Under the pieces are notes generated by a model. It searched no databases, was not told the origin of the DNA, and saw only the letters and a list, made by a program, of their open reading frames with translations. Below, piece after piece: positions 53,858 through 63,730 of a DNA stretch of 64,000 nucleotides. Position numbers and translations under genes: made by a program. Source of the stretch: Dyadobacter sp. MSC1_007 (GTDB taxonomy: Bacteria; Bacteroidota; Bacteroidia; Cytophagales; Spirosomataceae); assembly GCF_023667495.1 (NCBI RefSeq), contig NZ_JAMOZL010000008.1:371446-435445 (forward strand), written 5' to 3'. Position 1 is the stretch's first letter, and each line of letters starts with the position of its first letter.

Positions 53858-54952
53858 GTGAAAGCATTCATTCTTCCCGCCGTGGTCGGCCTGGCGACAT
53901 CATTTACAGCTTGCCAGTCCAACCATAGTGCACCCATTCAGTCCGCCAAAGCCGACACTGTCAAAACGATCGTCCAACCTGTTTACATCAGCGACACTGT
54001 CGGCCATGATTCTGATGATCCTGCTATTTGGATCAACCCTGCCGATCCGGCCCAAAGCCTGATCATAGGCACGGATAAGGACCAGGACGGCGGTCTGTTT
54101 GTGTTCGACCTCAAAGGCAAAATTCAGAAGGGAAAAACCATTCGCGGCCTGCAACGGCCCGACAATGTCGACATCGAATACGGCATGGTCCTTGGCGGCA
54201 AACCCGTTGATATCGCCGTAACCACCGAGCGTTTCACCCATAAGCTCCGTATTTACACATTGCCAGATATGAAACCGGTTGATAATGGCGGCTTAGAAGT
54301 ATTTACAGGCCAAACAGGAGCGAATGAGCGGGATTTGATGGGTATTGCACTTTATAAAAACAAAGCCGGAAAAATCTATGCGATCGTCGGGCGCAAATCC
54401 GGCCCTACCGATGGCACTTATCTTTGGCAATACGCATTGGAAGACAATGGGAAAGGCCAGGTGAAAGCCTCTCTTGTCCGTAAGTTCGGGCAGTACAGCG
54501 GCTTGAAAGAGATCGAATCAATTGCCGTGGACGATCAGCTGGGTTATGTGTATTATTCAGATGAAGGAAAAGGTGTGCGTAAATATTATGCCGAACCTGA
54601 GAAAGGAAACCAGGAGCTGGCACTTTTTGGCACAACCGGTTTTACGGAAGATCATGAAGGCATTTCGATTTATCAGGTAACCGATTCAACGGGCTATATT
54701 CTAGTCTCGGACCAGGGAGCGAACAGTTTTCAGATCTTTCCCAGAGAAGGCAGCGCGTCCGGGCTGAACGATCATCCGCTGATTAAAAAAGTAACTGTCA
54801 AAGCCAGCCACAGCGACGGCTCGGATATCACTTCACTTGCATTAAACGGTCATTTTAAAGCGGGGCTTTTTGTCGTCATGAGCGATGATAAAACCTTCCA
54901 TTATTACCGCTGGGAGGATATCGCCGGAAACGACTTAAGATCGGTAAAGTAA
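53858..54952 (+). CDS. Beta-propeller phytase (3-phytase type), lipoprotein
   Basis: This 364-residue predicted lipoprotein starts with GTG at 53858 (lipobox FTAC, Cys19). It carries the beta-propeller phytase signature DSDDPAIWINPADPAQSLIIGTDKDQDGGLFVFDL, RPDNVDIEYG, EDHEGISIY and SDQGANSFQIFPREG, typical of Ca-dependent alkaline phytases that release phosphate from inositol hexakisphosphate. It lies after a TonB receptor and beta-helix lipoprotein. It is separated from the lipoprotein gene by 142 bases that hold a hairpin repeat. Confidence 0.9.
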   Translation: MKAFILPAVVGLATSFTACQSNHSAPIQSAKADTVKTIVQPVYISDTVGHDSDDPAIWINPADPAQSLIIGTDKDQDGGLFVFDLKGKIQKGKTIRGLQRPDNVDIEYGMVLGGKPVDIAVTTERFTHKLRIYTLPDMKPVDNGGLEVFTGQTGANERDLMGIALYKNKAGKIYAIVGRKSGPTDGTYLWQYALEDNGKGQVKASLVRKFGQYSGLKEIESIAVDDQLGYVYYSDEGKGVRKYYAEPEKGNQELALFGTTGFTEDHEGISIYQVTDSTGYILVSDQGANSFQIFPREGSASGLNDHPLIKKVTVKASHSDGSDITSLALNGHFKAGLFVVMSDDKTFHYYRWEDIAGNDLRSVK

Positions 54953-54992
54953 GGAATGCTATTGCAGCTAATAGGGGTTAAATATAAGCATA

Positions 54993-55021
54993 CAGGCCGC
55001 CGGAGCGTTTCCGGCGGCCTG
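54993..55021. terminator. Hairpin between convergent phytase and SusD genes
   Basis: A perfect 12-bp G/C-rich stem (arms 54993-55004 and 55010-55021) with a 5-base loop lies in the 105-base gap. The T-run is weak on both strands, but it probably insulates both genes. Confidence 0.65.
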
Positions 55022-55057
55022 TTGTGTTAAATAGCTACGACTTCAATCTAACCTACA

Positions 55058-56557
55058 TCAATATCCTTTGTTTTGAACCAACTTGGTGTTGTTCCGTATT
55101 TCCGCTGTCGGAATAGGGAAAAGCAATTCGCGATCGGTCAATGTAGGGCCGTAGGAGAATTTGTGACCAACGTAATTTTCGAATTTTTTGGTCGTCACAT
55201 TGAATGCTTTCCGCAAGCGCGCCATGTCAAACCAGGTAATGTTCTCGAAACACAGTTCATGCCAACGCTCTTTCCATATCGCTTCGCGCAATGCGTCTTT
55301 GGTCAACCCAGACAAGGCGGGTAACTGAGCCCGCGTTCTGATCGCATTTACGGCATCATATACTTTCGCTGACGGCCCGCCTACTTCATTGGCAGCCTCG
55401 GCATACATTAACAGCACGTCTGCATAACGGATGACAGGCCAATTCAAGTCGCTGTTTGCTGAGCTCGTCTGGGCTACATTATCAAAGTGTTTGTAAATAA
55501 AATAACCACCAAGGTCAACTACTTTGTTACGATCGCTCTCATTCGTGAATTTGGTAAAGAAAAACTGCTTCTCTTTCACGCGGAGGTCATTCGCTTCGTA
55601 AGACTTCACAAAGTCGCCGGTTGCATAAATCCCGCCTGTTTCATCGGAATATGCAGAGATATTTTTGTTGTACGGAATAATGGAAACCTGCCAGTTACTA
55701 GCGATCAGCCCGGTTTTGTATTGGATCATGAAGATGTTTTCTTCGACATTCTTTTTCGCAGGATTGTGCAGGTCATCATAGCTTCCAAACAGCTTGAACG
55801 CCTTCGAATCGATCACTTCCTCCGCTTTTTTGGCGGCCAGTTCGTAATATGCGGCGCCTTTTTGCAATGGATAGCCTGCCATGGTAAGGTACACTTTGGC
55901 AAGCAGCGATTTCACTGCACCCAGCGTCACCTTTCCGCTGTTTTCGGTCATAGGAAGACCCGATGCTTCCGCTGTCTTTAAATCCTCAACGATCTGAGTG
56001 TAAACAGCCTCAGGCGTAGCAGCAGCAGGGCGCAATTGCTCCGATTGCAGATTCACAGGCTCAGTTACAAGCGGAATATTTCCAAACATTTGTACCAGTT
56101 GAAAATAGTAGAATGCACGGAGGAAATAGGCTTCGCCTAGCACCTTCTTCATTTCGGCAGCATCCATCGTAATCCCCGGAATCCTGGCAATGGAAAGGTT
56201 AGCCCCGGCAATCCCTTTGTAATATTGAGTAAAGTAGGTTTGGCCGTACGAATTGTCCGAAGTGTTCCTCAAATCCTTGATGAAATAGCTGTTTACTGCC
56301 TGTCCAAGGTCGGTTCCGGCCAGGCCGGTCGCAAACTCTGGCATCATCCAGGCGCCTCCGCCAAAACCACTCGACATCGGTTCGCGCAAAGGAAAATAGA
56401 TCGCATTTACAGAGCTCCGCGCATGCTCCGGCCGCGTAAAATAGTTCTCTTCCGTGAAGTTGCTCGGGTCGGACTCGTCCAGGAAGTCGGAACAGCTTGT
56501 CGCTCCAAATAGGCTCAGCATCGCGAGCAATCCGATTTTTTTTGATATAATTCTCAT
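55058..56557 (-). CDS. susD: SusD/RagB-family lipoprotein
   Basis: This 499-residue surface lipoprotein has a lipobox ending in Cys22, then the SusD start FLDESDPSNFTEENYFTRPEH, LGEAYFLRAFYYFQLVQMFGNIPL helices and C-terminal ERWHELCFENITWFDMARL and TAEIRNNTKLVQNKGY. It forms the lid of the SusC at 56585. It is the last gene of the ECF-FecR-SusC-SusD cassette. Confidence 0.93.
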   Translation of the reverse strand: MRIISKKIGLLAMLSLFGATSCSDFLDESDPSNFTEENYFTRPEHARSSVNAIYFPLREPMSSGFGGGAWMMPEFATGLAGTDLGQAVNSYFIKDLRNTSDNSYGQTYFTQYYKGIAGANLSIARIPGITMDAAEMKKVLGEAYFLRAFYYFQLVQMFGNIPLVTEPVNLQSEQLRPAAATPEAVYTQIVEDLKTAEASGLPMTENSGKVTLGAVKSLLAKVYLTMAGYPLQKGAAYYELAAKKAEEVIDSKAFKLFGSYDDLHNPAKKNVEENIFMIQYKTGLIASNWQVSIIPYNKNISAYSDETGGIYATGDFVKSYEANDLRVKEKQFFFTKFTNESDRNKVVDLGGYFIYKHFDNVAQTSSANSDLNWPVIRYADVLLMYAEAANEVGGPSAKVYDAVNAIRTRAQLPALSGLTKDALREAIWKERWHELCFENITWFDMARLRKAFNVTTKKFENYVGHKFSYGPTLTDRELLFPIPTAEIRNNTKLVQNKGY

Positions 56558-56584
56558 TGTTATTTTCGGTAAGAGTCAATATTG

Positions 56585-59500
56585 TTATAAACCGATATTC
56601 AGGCCGAGCATGAATACTCTTGGCTTCGGATAGTCATACAAACCAAATCCCTGGTCGAATGGCGATCCGGAGTTGGAAACCTCGGGGTCATAACCTTTGT
56701 ATTTGGTGGTTACAAAGAAGTTCTGAACGGATGCATAAGCTCTCAGACGATCCAGCTTCAATTTCGAAACAACACTTGCCGGGAAAACGTAGGCCAGCAA
56801 CAAGTTACGACCGCGGATAAATGAAGCGTCAGTCACTTTATGACTATCGTTGTTGGTCGTGTAGTATGCATTGATAGGGCGTACCTGTGCGATGGTCGTG
56901 TTTTGATTGGTTTCTGTCCAGGCATTCAGCACTGTTTTATAGCTGTTTGCGATACCCTGACGGTCCTCAGCGGAGTGGATACTTCTGTCGAGCACATCGT
57001 TGCCGTACATATATTGCAAATCGACAGTCAGTGACCATTGTTTGTAAGAGAATGTGTTAAGGAAGGTACCGAAACCATCAGGGATACCTTTACCGATGAT
57101 CGTGCGGTCGTTATCGTTGATCGCGCCATCTTTGTTCAGGTCCGCATATTTTACGTCACCCGGCAGCATGTTGTATTTTTTAGCTTCCTCGGCTTCGGCA
57201 GTAGACCATATTCCCTGGTGAACCCGTCCGAAGAAAGACCCTACCGGTTCGCCCACCCGGATAACCGTAGCGCCTGAGAAGATATCGCTACCACCCGAGA
57301 GCGCCAGTACTTTGTTTTTGTTTACAGAAATATTGAATGTAGTGCTCCACGAGAAATCACCGGCTTTGATATTGGTCGAGTTCACAGCAAATTCAACCCC
57401 TTTATTTTCCATGCTGCCGACGTTGGTGAAGATGCTTGTGTACCCGCTACTCGATGGAAGTGGCGCATCCAGCAACATTTTATTCACTTTTCTCCGATAA
57501 AGGTCAAGTTCCAGATTGATGCGGTTCTGGAACAACCCCAACTCTAACCCAAAATCCACTTGCTGTGTTTTTTCCCATTGCAGATTCGAGTTTGACATCC
57601 TGCCTACGCCTATACCAATGTTACGTGTCCCTCCAAAGATGACATCCGAGCTTGCCATACCCGCAAGTGCGCGGTAAGCGGGGATTTCGGAGTTACCGGT
57701 TGCACCATAGCTCGCGCGAATTTTCAGGTTGGAGATTGAAGCAGAGTTTTTCAGGAACTCTTCCTCGTTCACACGCCAGGCCAATGCCGCCGATGGAAAG
57801 AATGCATAACGATTGGCTTCACCGAACTTGGACGAACCATCCATACGACCTGTGAATGTCACCAGGTATTTGTTCATCAGGCTGTAATTGATCCTCGCAA
57901 AATAGGAGTTCAGACCGTAGGCCTGGGCGTTCGAAGTGGGGGCCACTGCGATGGCGCCTGCGCTGAGGTTATTATACTGGAAATACGTATCGGTAAAGTT
58001 CTGGCTACGTGCCTGGTTGTCGAACCGGTCGACGTGCTGCCACGACAAACCGACCATCGCATTGACCGAATGGATCTTGCCGAAGTCTTTGAAATAGGTC
58101 AGGTAATTTTCAAACTGCCACGAATTGAACCGGTTGCTGGTCACCCAAGCTTCTCCATTGCTGGTAATATACTGCAAACCCGGCGCAGCGAAATAATCAT
58201 TACGCTGGTTGATAACGTTGGTACCTATCGTTGAGCGCAGTTCCAAACCGTCCGCCAGACGAATATTGGCATACATATTACCGAGCATCGTTTGTGTTCT
58301 CAGATAGAAAAGGCGCTCGTTGACCACGCGCAACGGGCTGTCGCCGCCTTCCATACCCGGGTAGTCGCGATTGCTGGCCCATTTGCCGTCGGGGTATTTC
58401 ACCGGGATGATCGGCAATGCTTCCAGCACCTGGCGCATCGCGGTGATACCGCCGCCACCTAACTGGTCGATCTGCTTTTCATTCTGATCGGTATAACCGA
58501 GCGTACCACCTACTTTCAGCCAGCTTTTAATTTGTGAATCAAATACAAAACGGCCTGAAAAGCGTTTCTGCCATGATTCCCTGATAATACCATTCTCATT
58601 ACGATAGTTCAGGAATGCGCCATAGCTCCCTTTTTCACTACCACCGGTGAAGCCCAGCTGGTGGTTTTGAGTAAATGCTTTCTGGAAGGCTTCTTTCTGC
58701 CAATCGGTATCGTATAATGGATTGCCGCTTGAATCGAAAAGCAGCGGATTGGTCCGTTTCAGCTTCGGATCGGTGTATTTGGTACCGGTAGCCCAGCCTA
58801 CGGGATCGTATTTGGCCGCATTGGCATAAAGCGTTTCTTCCACTTGCAAGAATTCCTTTGAATTCAATACCGGCAACTTGCGGGGAGCGACGCCAATGCT
58901 GAAATCGGCATCATAAGTAACTTTTCCGCCTCCAGCCGTACCGCGCTTGGTGGTAACGAGGATAACCCCGTTGGCACCCCGCGCACCATAAATGGCCGTT
59001 GAAGAAGCGTCTTTCAACACCTCAATGGAAGCAATATCGTTAGGGTTAAGGTAATCAATCGGTGTACTGCCGTTTTGAAGGTCGAATGCATTCAGGATCA
59101 CACCATCGATCACATAGAGCGGATTGTTGGACACGCTGACGGAGCTAGCCCCACGAATACGAATATTGGCACGGCCACCCGGACGCCCCGAGTTGGACGA
59201 CACGTTCACCCCCGTAATGCGGCCGGACAGTCCCTGGTTAAGGGAGGAAGCCGGGCGTTCCTGCAAAACTTCCGCTTTGAGCGTCCCCACGGCACCTGTC
59301 AGGTCGGATTTTTTGACCGTACCATAACCAACTACCACCACTTCTTCCAGTGCATTTTCATCCGGGGCCAGTTTCACATTTAGCGTCGACTGGTTTCCCA
59401 CAGCCACTTCCTGCGATTTATACCCTACAAAACTAAAAACCAGCACCGGCTGTCCACCATCCGGAATATCGATGCTGAATTCTCCGGACCCGCCTGTTGA

Positions 59501-60049
59501 AGTTCCCCGCTGTGTACCTTTTAATACCACACTTACACCGGGAAGGCCTGCTCCTGCCTCATCCGAAACTGCACCTTTAATGGTCCTGTCGACGGCAGTT
59601 TGAGCGCCTGTCTGAGCAACCAGGTTTTCCTGGATCATCTGCTGCTCCGGCAATGCCATGGCCTCGTTTTTCATCTCTTTTACAGGTGCGGCCTCCTTTA
59701 CTTTGCCTTCAGTGATAACAAATGTATTTTTCCTCGTCTTCTTATATTTCAAGCCGTTTTGTTGCAGCAAGATATCCAGGTTCTTCTCAATCGGCTGATT
59801 AAAATCAAGGCCAACCGAAGCGACATTCACGGAACCTACCAGGCGGTCTTCAAAAATGATCTCCACACCATAATGTCTTTGCAAGTCGAGAAGCACATTT
59901 TTAAGCTTCATTTCCTGACCAACTGAGGTGTGCTGTTTGGCCGGCATCGATGCAAATGCAATGACCTGGGAATGCACGATCCGGGACGATTGTGTCATCA
60001 ACACAATTCCGATCGCCACCCATTGCTTGGCTGATAGCGTTAGATTCAT
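56585..60049 (-). CDS. susC: SusC/RagA TonB-linked receptor with STN signalling domain
   Basis: This 1154-residue transporter has an STN domain after the signal peptide (about 40-120, LKNVLLDLQRHYGVEIIFEDRLV), CarboxypepD_reg-like domain (KGAVSDEAGAGLPGVSVVLKG), SusC TonB box (ALEEVVVVGYGTVKKSDLTGAVG), plug (RIRGASSVSVSNNPLYVIDG) and barrel to the C-terminus (LGLNIGL). The STN domain contacts FecR to signal ligand binding to the ECF sigma factor encoded upstream. The ligand is unknown, possibly a host or plant glycan. Confidence 0.94.
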   Translation of the reverse strand: MNLTLSAKQWVAIGIVLMTQSSRIVHSQVIAFASMPAKQHTSVGQEMKLKNVLLDLQRHYGVEIIFEDRLVGSVNVASVGLDFNQPIEKNLDILLQQNGLKYKKTRKNTFVITEGKVKEAAPVKEMKNEAMALPEQQMIQENLVAQTGAQTAVDRTIKGAVSDEAGAGLPGVSVVLKGTQRGTSTGGSGEFSIDIPDGGQPVLVFSFVGYKSQEVAVGNQSTLNVKLAPDENALEEVVVVGYGTVKKSDLTGAVGTLKAEVLQERPASSLNQGLSGRITGVNVSSNSGRPGGRANIRIRGASSVSVSNNPLYVIDGVILNAFDLQNGSTPIDYLNPNDIASIEVLKDASSTAIYGARGANGVILVTTKRGTAGGGKVTYDADFSIGVAPRKLPVLNSKEFLQVEETLYANAAKYDPVGWATGTKYTDPKLKRTNPLLFDSSGNPLYDTDWQKEAFQKAFTQNHQLGFTGGSEKGSYGAFLNYRNENGIIRESWQKRFSGRFVFDSQIKSWLKVGGTLGYTDQNEKQIDQLGGGGITAMRQVLEALPIIPVKYPDGKWASNRDYPGMEGGDSPLRVVNERLFYLRTQTMLGNMYANIRLADGLELRSTIGTNVINQRNDYFAAPGLQYITSNGEAWVTSNRFNSWQFENYLTYFKDFGKIHSVNAMVGLSWQHVDRFDNQARSQNFTDTYFQYNNLSAGAIAVAPTSNAQAYGLNSYFARINYSLMNKYLVTFTGRMDGSSKFGEANRYAFFPSAALAWRVNEEEFLKNSASISNLKIRASYGATGNSEIPAYRALAGMASSDVIFGGTRNIGIGVGRMSNSNLQWEKTQQVDFGLELGLFQNRINLELDLYRRKVNKMLLDAPLPSSSGYTSIFTNVGSMENKGVEFAVNSTNIKAGDFSWSTTFNISVNKNKVLALSGGSDIFSGATVIRVGEPVGSFFGRVHQGIWSTAEAEEAKKYNMLPGDVKYADLNKDGAINDNDRTIIGKGIPDGFGTFLNTFSYKQWSLTVDLQYMYGNDVLDRSIHSAEDRQGIANSYKTVLNAWTETNQNTTIAQVRPINAYYTTNNDSHKVTDASFIRGRNLLLAYVFPASVVSKLKLDRLRAYASVQNFFVTTKYKGYDPEVSNSGSPFDQGFGLYDYPKPRVFMLGLNIGL

Positions 60050-60066
60050 AGTAAAATGGTTTGGAA

Positions 60067-61077
60067 TTAATTGTTCGTTAAAAGGATGGTGGAACCATTC
60101 TGCTCGACTTTTACGTCAAGGACTTCCGAGATCGTTTTCAAAAGCTCTTCCGCATTTTTCGTCTTGAAATTTCCGGTAATCGACCGTAAGGCGATATTGG
60201 AATCTGAGAGGCTAACTTTTTGTCCGAAGTTTTCTTCGATCATAGCGAGGATTTCACGGACCGGCGTTCCGTTGAACACGTAACGCTGCTCTTTCCAGGA
60301 CGCAAACGTCTTCATATCCTGCTTTCTTTCGAGCTGCACCGCACCTTCATGATCCAGGAAAGCCAGGTCACCAGGCTCCATCATGACTTCTCTATGCAAG
60401 TCGTTCTGAGAATAATCGATGCGTACGCTCCCGGATTTAAGCGCAACTTTGGTACCTCTGGGCCGCGCAAATACCGAGAATGTAGTTCCCAGCACCTCCA
60501 CCTGAAATTTGTCTGAAGTTTTGACTACAAACCGCTTATTGTCAATCGTATGACTCACTGAAAACTCCGCCTCACCTTCCAGCAGCACCTCCCTCACAGT
60601 GCCATTAAAGCCCAGCCTGGGCACTTTCAGTTTGGAATTGGAATTCAATGCTACTCTGCTTCCGTCTTCGAGGTAAACGTCGGTAGTCTGGCCGTATGCG
60701 GTTTGATATGACTTGTATTGCAACGGCTCGCGAAACCACCATCCGCAGCTTACGAGTAGCGTTACCGAAGCCGCAACGAGCCAAAAACGGTTGCTGCGAC
60801 CTGTGAGCCATGGTAGCCGGCGACTTTCATCTTCCAGCATTTGCTCTTCGGCGTGCACTTCCAGGCCCGAGTCCAGGCGTCGCAGCAGATTGCTTAATGC
60901 GGCTTCCTGATCAGGCAAAAACTGGGGACATCTGGTTTCGTATTCCAGCAGCCAGTGATGAAATGTTTCGGCATTCTGTTTCTGTACGATCCAGTCCTCC
61001 ACGAGCTGTCTTTCCAAAGGATTGGCACGCCCGGCCAGATACTCAAAAAGAGTATGTTTAGATACAATTGTTTCCAT
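60067..61077 (-). CDS. FecR-family anti-sigma regulator
   Basis: This 336-residue inner-membrane protein has an N-terminal cytoplasmic helical region (ANPLERQLVEDWIVQKQNAETFHHWL), one membrane helix (FWLVAASVTLLVSCGWWF, about 95-115) and a periplasmic FecR domain (YQTAYGQTTDVYLEDGSRVALNSNSKLKVPR, LLEGEAEFSVSHTIDNKRFVVKT). A DUF4974-like C-terminal domain (VREILAMIEENFGQ) follows. It relays SusC STN contact to the sigma factor. It lies 17 bases upstream of susC. Confidence 0.93.
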   Translation of the reverse strand: METIVSKHTLFEYLAGRANPLERQLVEDWIVQKQNAETFHHWLLEYETRCPQFLPDQEAALSNLLRRLDSGLEVHAEEQMLEDESRRLPWLTGRSNRFWLVAASVTLLVSCGWWFREPLQYKSYQTAYGQTTDVYLEDGSRVALNSNSKLKVPRLGFNGTVREVLLEGEAEFSVSHTIDNKRFVVKTSDKFQVEVLGTTFSVFARPRGTKVALKSGSVRIDYSQNDLHREVMMEPGDLAFLDHEGAVQLERKQDMKTFASWKEQRYVFNGTPVREILAMIEENFGQKVSLSDSNIALRSITGNFKTKNAEELLKTISEVLDVKVEQNGSTILLTNN

Positions 61078-61121
61078 TTCAGTTCGAATTACGACGTTGA
61101 CCTAACCAGCACCAACAGGAA

Positions 61122-61787
61122 CTATATGACACTCAAAATGGTAACACCCAGTGATATCATCCATTCCCCGTTTAATGCGGACCGGAGGTGTTTGAGCGCT
61201 TTGGAGATATGCACTTCAACCGTTTTCGGAGAAATGTGCAGTTCGTCAGCTATTTCGTTGTATTTTTTATTTTCAAACCGGCTGAGCAGAAAAACCTTCT
61301 GGCATTGTGTCGGCAGCCGGGCAATTACTTCATTGACTTTCAGGAACAGGTTGTTATAATGGATCTCCGCATCCGGTTGCTGATGATAGGTGGAAATAGT
61401 GGTTTCTTCCGTCACTTCCAGCGTATCCATTTTCCCGAACTCCCGACGCATATACGTATAGCATTCGTTACGCACCGAGCGGAACAGGTAACTCGTGTAC
61501 GAGGAGTTGATGTTCTCATATGCCTTGGTGCGATAAAATTGAAAAAACACTTCGCTAACCAGGTCCTCTGCGATCTGTTTGGAGTACACAAATCTTACCG
61601 CATGACTGCACAAAGGATTATAATAGCGCTTAAACAACAATTCAAGGCCTTTTCCGGGGTTTTGGTCAAAGGTCGTTTTCAAGAATATAGCAGAGTCAAT
61701 TTCACTCGGAGCCGCCTTCCCTTCATGTGCAGGAGACACAAATGGCCCAGGGCGCTTCGTTTCCGGTTTAAGCAAAGGATCGTGCAT
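61122..61787 (-). CDS. ECF RNA polymerase sigma factor (FecI-like)
   Basis: This 221-residue sigma-70 of the extracytoplasmic-function type has region 2 (LLFKRYYNPLCSHAVRFVYSKQIAEDLVSEVFFQFYRTKAY) and region 4 (IARLPTQCQKVFLLSRFENKKYNEIADELHISPKTVEVHISKALKHL). The N-terminal 40 residues look unstructured, so the ATG at 61787 is uncertain. It starts the sigma-FecR-SusC-SusD cassette and should direct susCD transcription when FecR releases it. Confidence 0.92.
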   Translation of the reverse strand: MHDPLLKPETKRPGPFVSPAHEGKAAPSEIDSAIFLKTTFDQNPGKGLELLFKRYYNPLCSHAVRFVYSKQIAEDLVSEVFFQFYRTKAYENINSSYTSYLFRSVRNECYTYMRREFGKMDTLEVTEETTISTYHQQPDAEIHYNNLFLKVNEVIARLPTQCQKVFLLSRFENKKYNEIADELHISPKTVEVHISKALKHLRSALNGEWMISLGVTILSVI

Positions 61788-61949
61788 TGAGTATCTGTTG
61801 TATGTAATAATTAGAAGACTTTCTTGTATTCGAAATCCCTTACTCTTGATTAAAAAAAATTAAAACTTTTTTTAGTTATATATGGTAACAAGATGGGCAT
61901 TGCCGACGAAATTAGGCGAATTCAGGCCCCTGTATGTCAAAACACTAAA

Positions 61950-61985
61950 AACGAAAAAGGCCGGTCCCTTCTGGAAACCGGCCTT
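61950..61985 (-). terminator. Rho-independent terminator of the GMC oxidoreductase gene
   Basis: A 9-bp stem AAGGCCGGT/ACCGGCCTT (61957-61965 and 61977-61985) is followed on the minus strand by UUUCGUUUU. It lies 22 bases after the stop. Confidence 0.8.
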
Positions 61986-62006
61986 CATGTCGATAGCGTT
62001 TATCAA

Positions 62007-63719
62007 TTACAAATTCTTCGCTTTCCGCTCTTTCACCGCATGATCAACGGCGCGGGCTGAAAGTGCCATGTAGGTAAGCGACGGGTTCTGCGTCGAAGTG
62101 GATGTCATACATGCCCCATCCGTCACGAATACGTTTTTGCAATGGTGCAACTGGTTCCATTTGTTCAGCAGTGAAGTTTTGGGATCCTTACCCATTCTGA
62201 CACCACCCATTTCATGAATGTCGTTGCCAGGGTTGCGGTGACCATCATGTGCTCTCACATTTTTGAAACCGGCATTCGTGAACATTTCGCTGACCTGTTC
62301 GATATAGTCTTTGATCATCTTCTCGTCATTATCATCATAACCGACTGAAATTTTCAGCTGCGGAATGCCAAACGGATCTTTCATGTCCTTGTCGAGCGCT
62401 ACATAACTGCTTTCCTTGGGAATGGTTTCACCCATCATGTGCGAGCCTACACTCCAGTTGCCGTATTTCGTTTCGTGCAACCCGGCTTTCAGCGATTCGC
62501 CGAGTCCGTTCCTGTCATTATATGAGATCCGGTTTGCACCAAAACCTGCGGCGTAACCTCTCAGGAAGTCGGTTTCTTGCTTATATACATTTCTGAACCT
62601 TGGAATGTAGCCGCTGTTGGGCCGACGTCCGTCGGTGGTAGAATCCAGGAATCCTTCATACTCGCCCGAAATGCTCGCGCGATAGTTATGGAATGCGACG
62701 TATTTGCCTAACAGACCGCTGTCGTTACCCAGTCCATTCGGGAAGCGGCTCGATGTAGAATTCAACAGTACAAGGTTGGAATTGAGTGCGGCTGCATTCA
62801 GGAAGATGATATCTGCATAGAATTCCATCATTTCCTTGGTATTCGCGTCGATCACCCGTACGCCTGACGCCTTCTGTTTTTTGTCATCATAAATGATTGA
62901 ATGCACAACAGAATGCGGGCGAAGCGTCATATTGCCTGTCTTCATTGCCCAGGGAATGGTAGATGCATTGCTGCTGAAATACCCTCCAAACGGACATCCG
63001 CGCTCACACATGGCACGATGCTGACACTTCGCCCGGCCCTGGTCGAGGTGGATCTGCTGCGGATCGGTAATATGCGCTGCACGACCGATAATAATATGAC
63101 GGTCCTTATATTGCTTCGATACCTGCTCTTTAAAATATTTCTCGACACAGTTCAGATCGTGAGGCACCATGAATTCTCCGTCCGGCAAAGTATCAAGGCC
63201 GTCTTTATTTCCGGTTATACCTACAAATTTCTCTACGTGGCTGTACCATGGAGCGATATCGTCATAACTGATCGGCCATTCCACGGCAAACTTGTCACGT
63301 GCTGGACCTTCGAAATCGTATTTACTCCATCGCTGCGTCTGGCGTGCCCAAAGCAGTGATTTTCCGCCTACCTGATAACCCCTGATCCAGTCGAAAGGCT
63401 TTTCCTGTACATAGGGATGCTCATTGTCTTTGGCGAAAAAATGCGCGGAAGATTCTTTGAAATTATAACAGCGGGCAGCAATAGGATTGGCATCCACGAC
63501 GTCCTTCGGGAGCCGTTCGCGGTGCTCGAACTCCCACGGCATCATGTTGGTAGTGGGATAATCCTTGATATGCTGCACATCCCGGCCACGTTCCAGTACT
63601 AATGTCTTAAGACCTTTTTCAGTCAGCTCCTTAGCCGACCAGCCGCCACTAATTCCCGAGCCAATCACAATGGCATCGTAAGTGCGGGCTTTTTTACTAT
63701 CTATATTAAAATTCGCCAT
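62007..63719 (-). CDS. GMC-family FAD-dependent oxidoreductase
   Basis: This 570-residue flavoenzyme resembles the catalytic subunit of gluconate/sorbitol dehydrogenases. The N-terminal dinucleotide motif AIVIGSGISGGWSAKEL (16-32) and the RGYQVGGKSLLWARQTQRWS segment, a Cys-rich AKCQHRAMCERGCPFGG, and the C-terminal GGVRMGKDPKTSLLN and FVTDGACMTSTSTQNPSLTYMALSAR are typical. No signal peptide is seen. In Bacteroidota this type is usually beside a gluconate 2-dehydrogenase subunit 3 gene, which is absent here; an insertion sequence begins about 50 bases upstream. Confidence 0.88.
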   Translation of the reverse strand: MANFNIDSKKARTYDAIVIGSGISGGWSAKELTEKGLKTLVLERGRDVQHIKDYPTTNMMPWEFEHRERLPKDVVDANPIAARCYNFKESSAHFFAKDNEHPYVQEKPFDWIRGYQVGGKSLLWARQTQRWSKYDFEGPARDKFAVEWPISYDDIAPWYSHVEKFVGITGNKDGLDTLPDGEFMVPHDLNCVEKYFKEQVSKQYKDRHIIIGRAAHITDPQQIHLDQGRAKCQHRAMCERGCPFGGYFSSNASTIPWAMKTGNMTLRPHSVVHSIIYDDKKQKASGVRVIDANTKEMMEFYADIIFLNAAALNSNLVLLNSTSSRFPNGLGNDSGLLGKYVAFHNYRASISGEYEGFLDSTTDGRRPNSGYIPRFRNVYKQETDFLRGYAAGFGANRISYNDRNGLGESLKAGLHETKYGNWSVGSHMMGETIPKESSYVALDKDMKDPFGIPQLKISVGYDDNDEKMIKDYIEQVSEMFTNAGFKNVRAHDGHRNPGNDIHEMGGVRMGKDPKTSLLNKWNQLHHCKNVFVTDGACMTSTSTQNPSLTYMALSARAVDHAVKERKAKNL

Positions 63720-63730
63720 AATGTTTTTTT

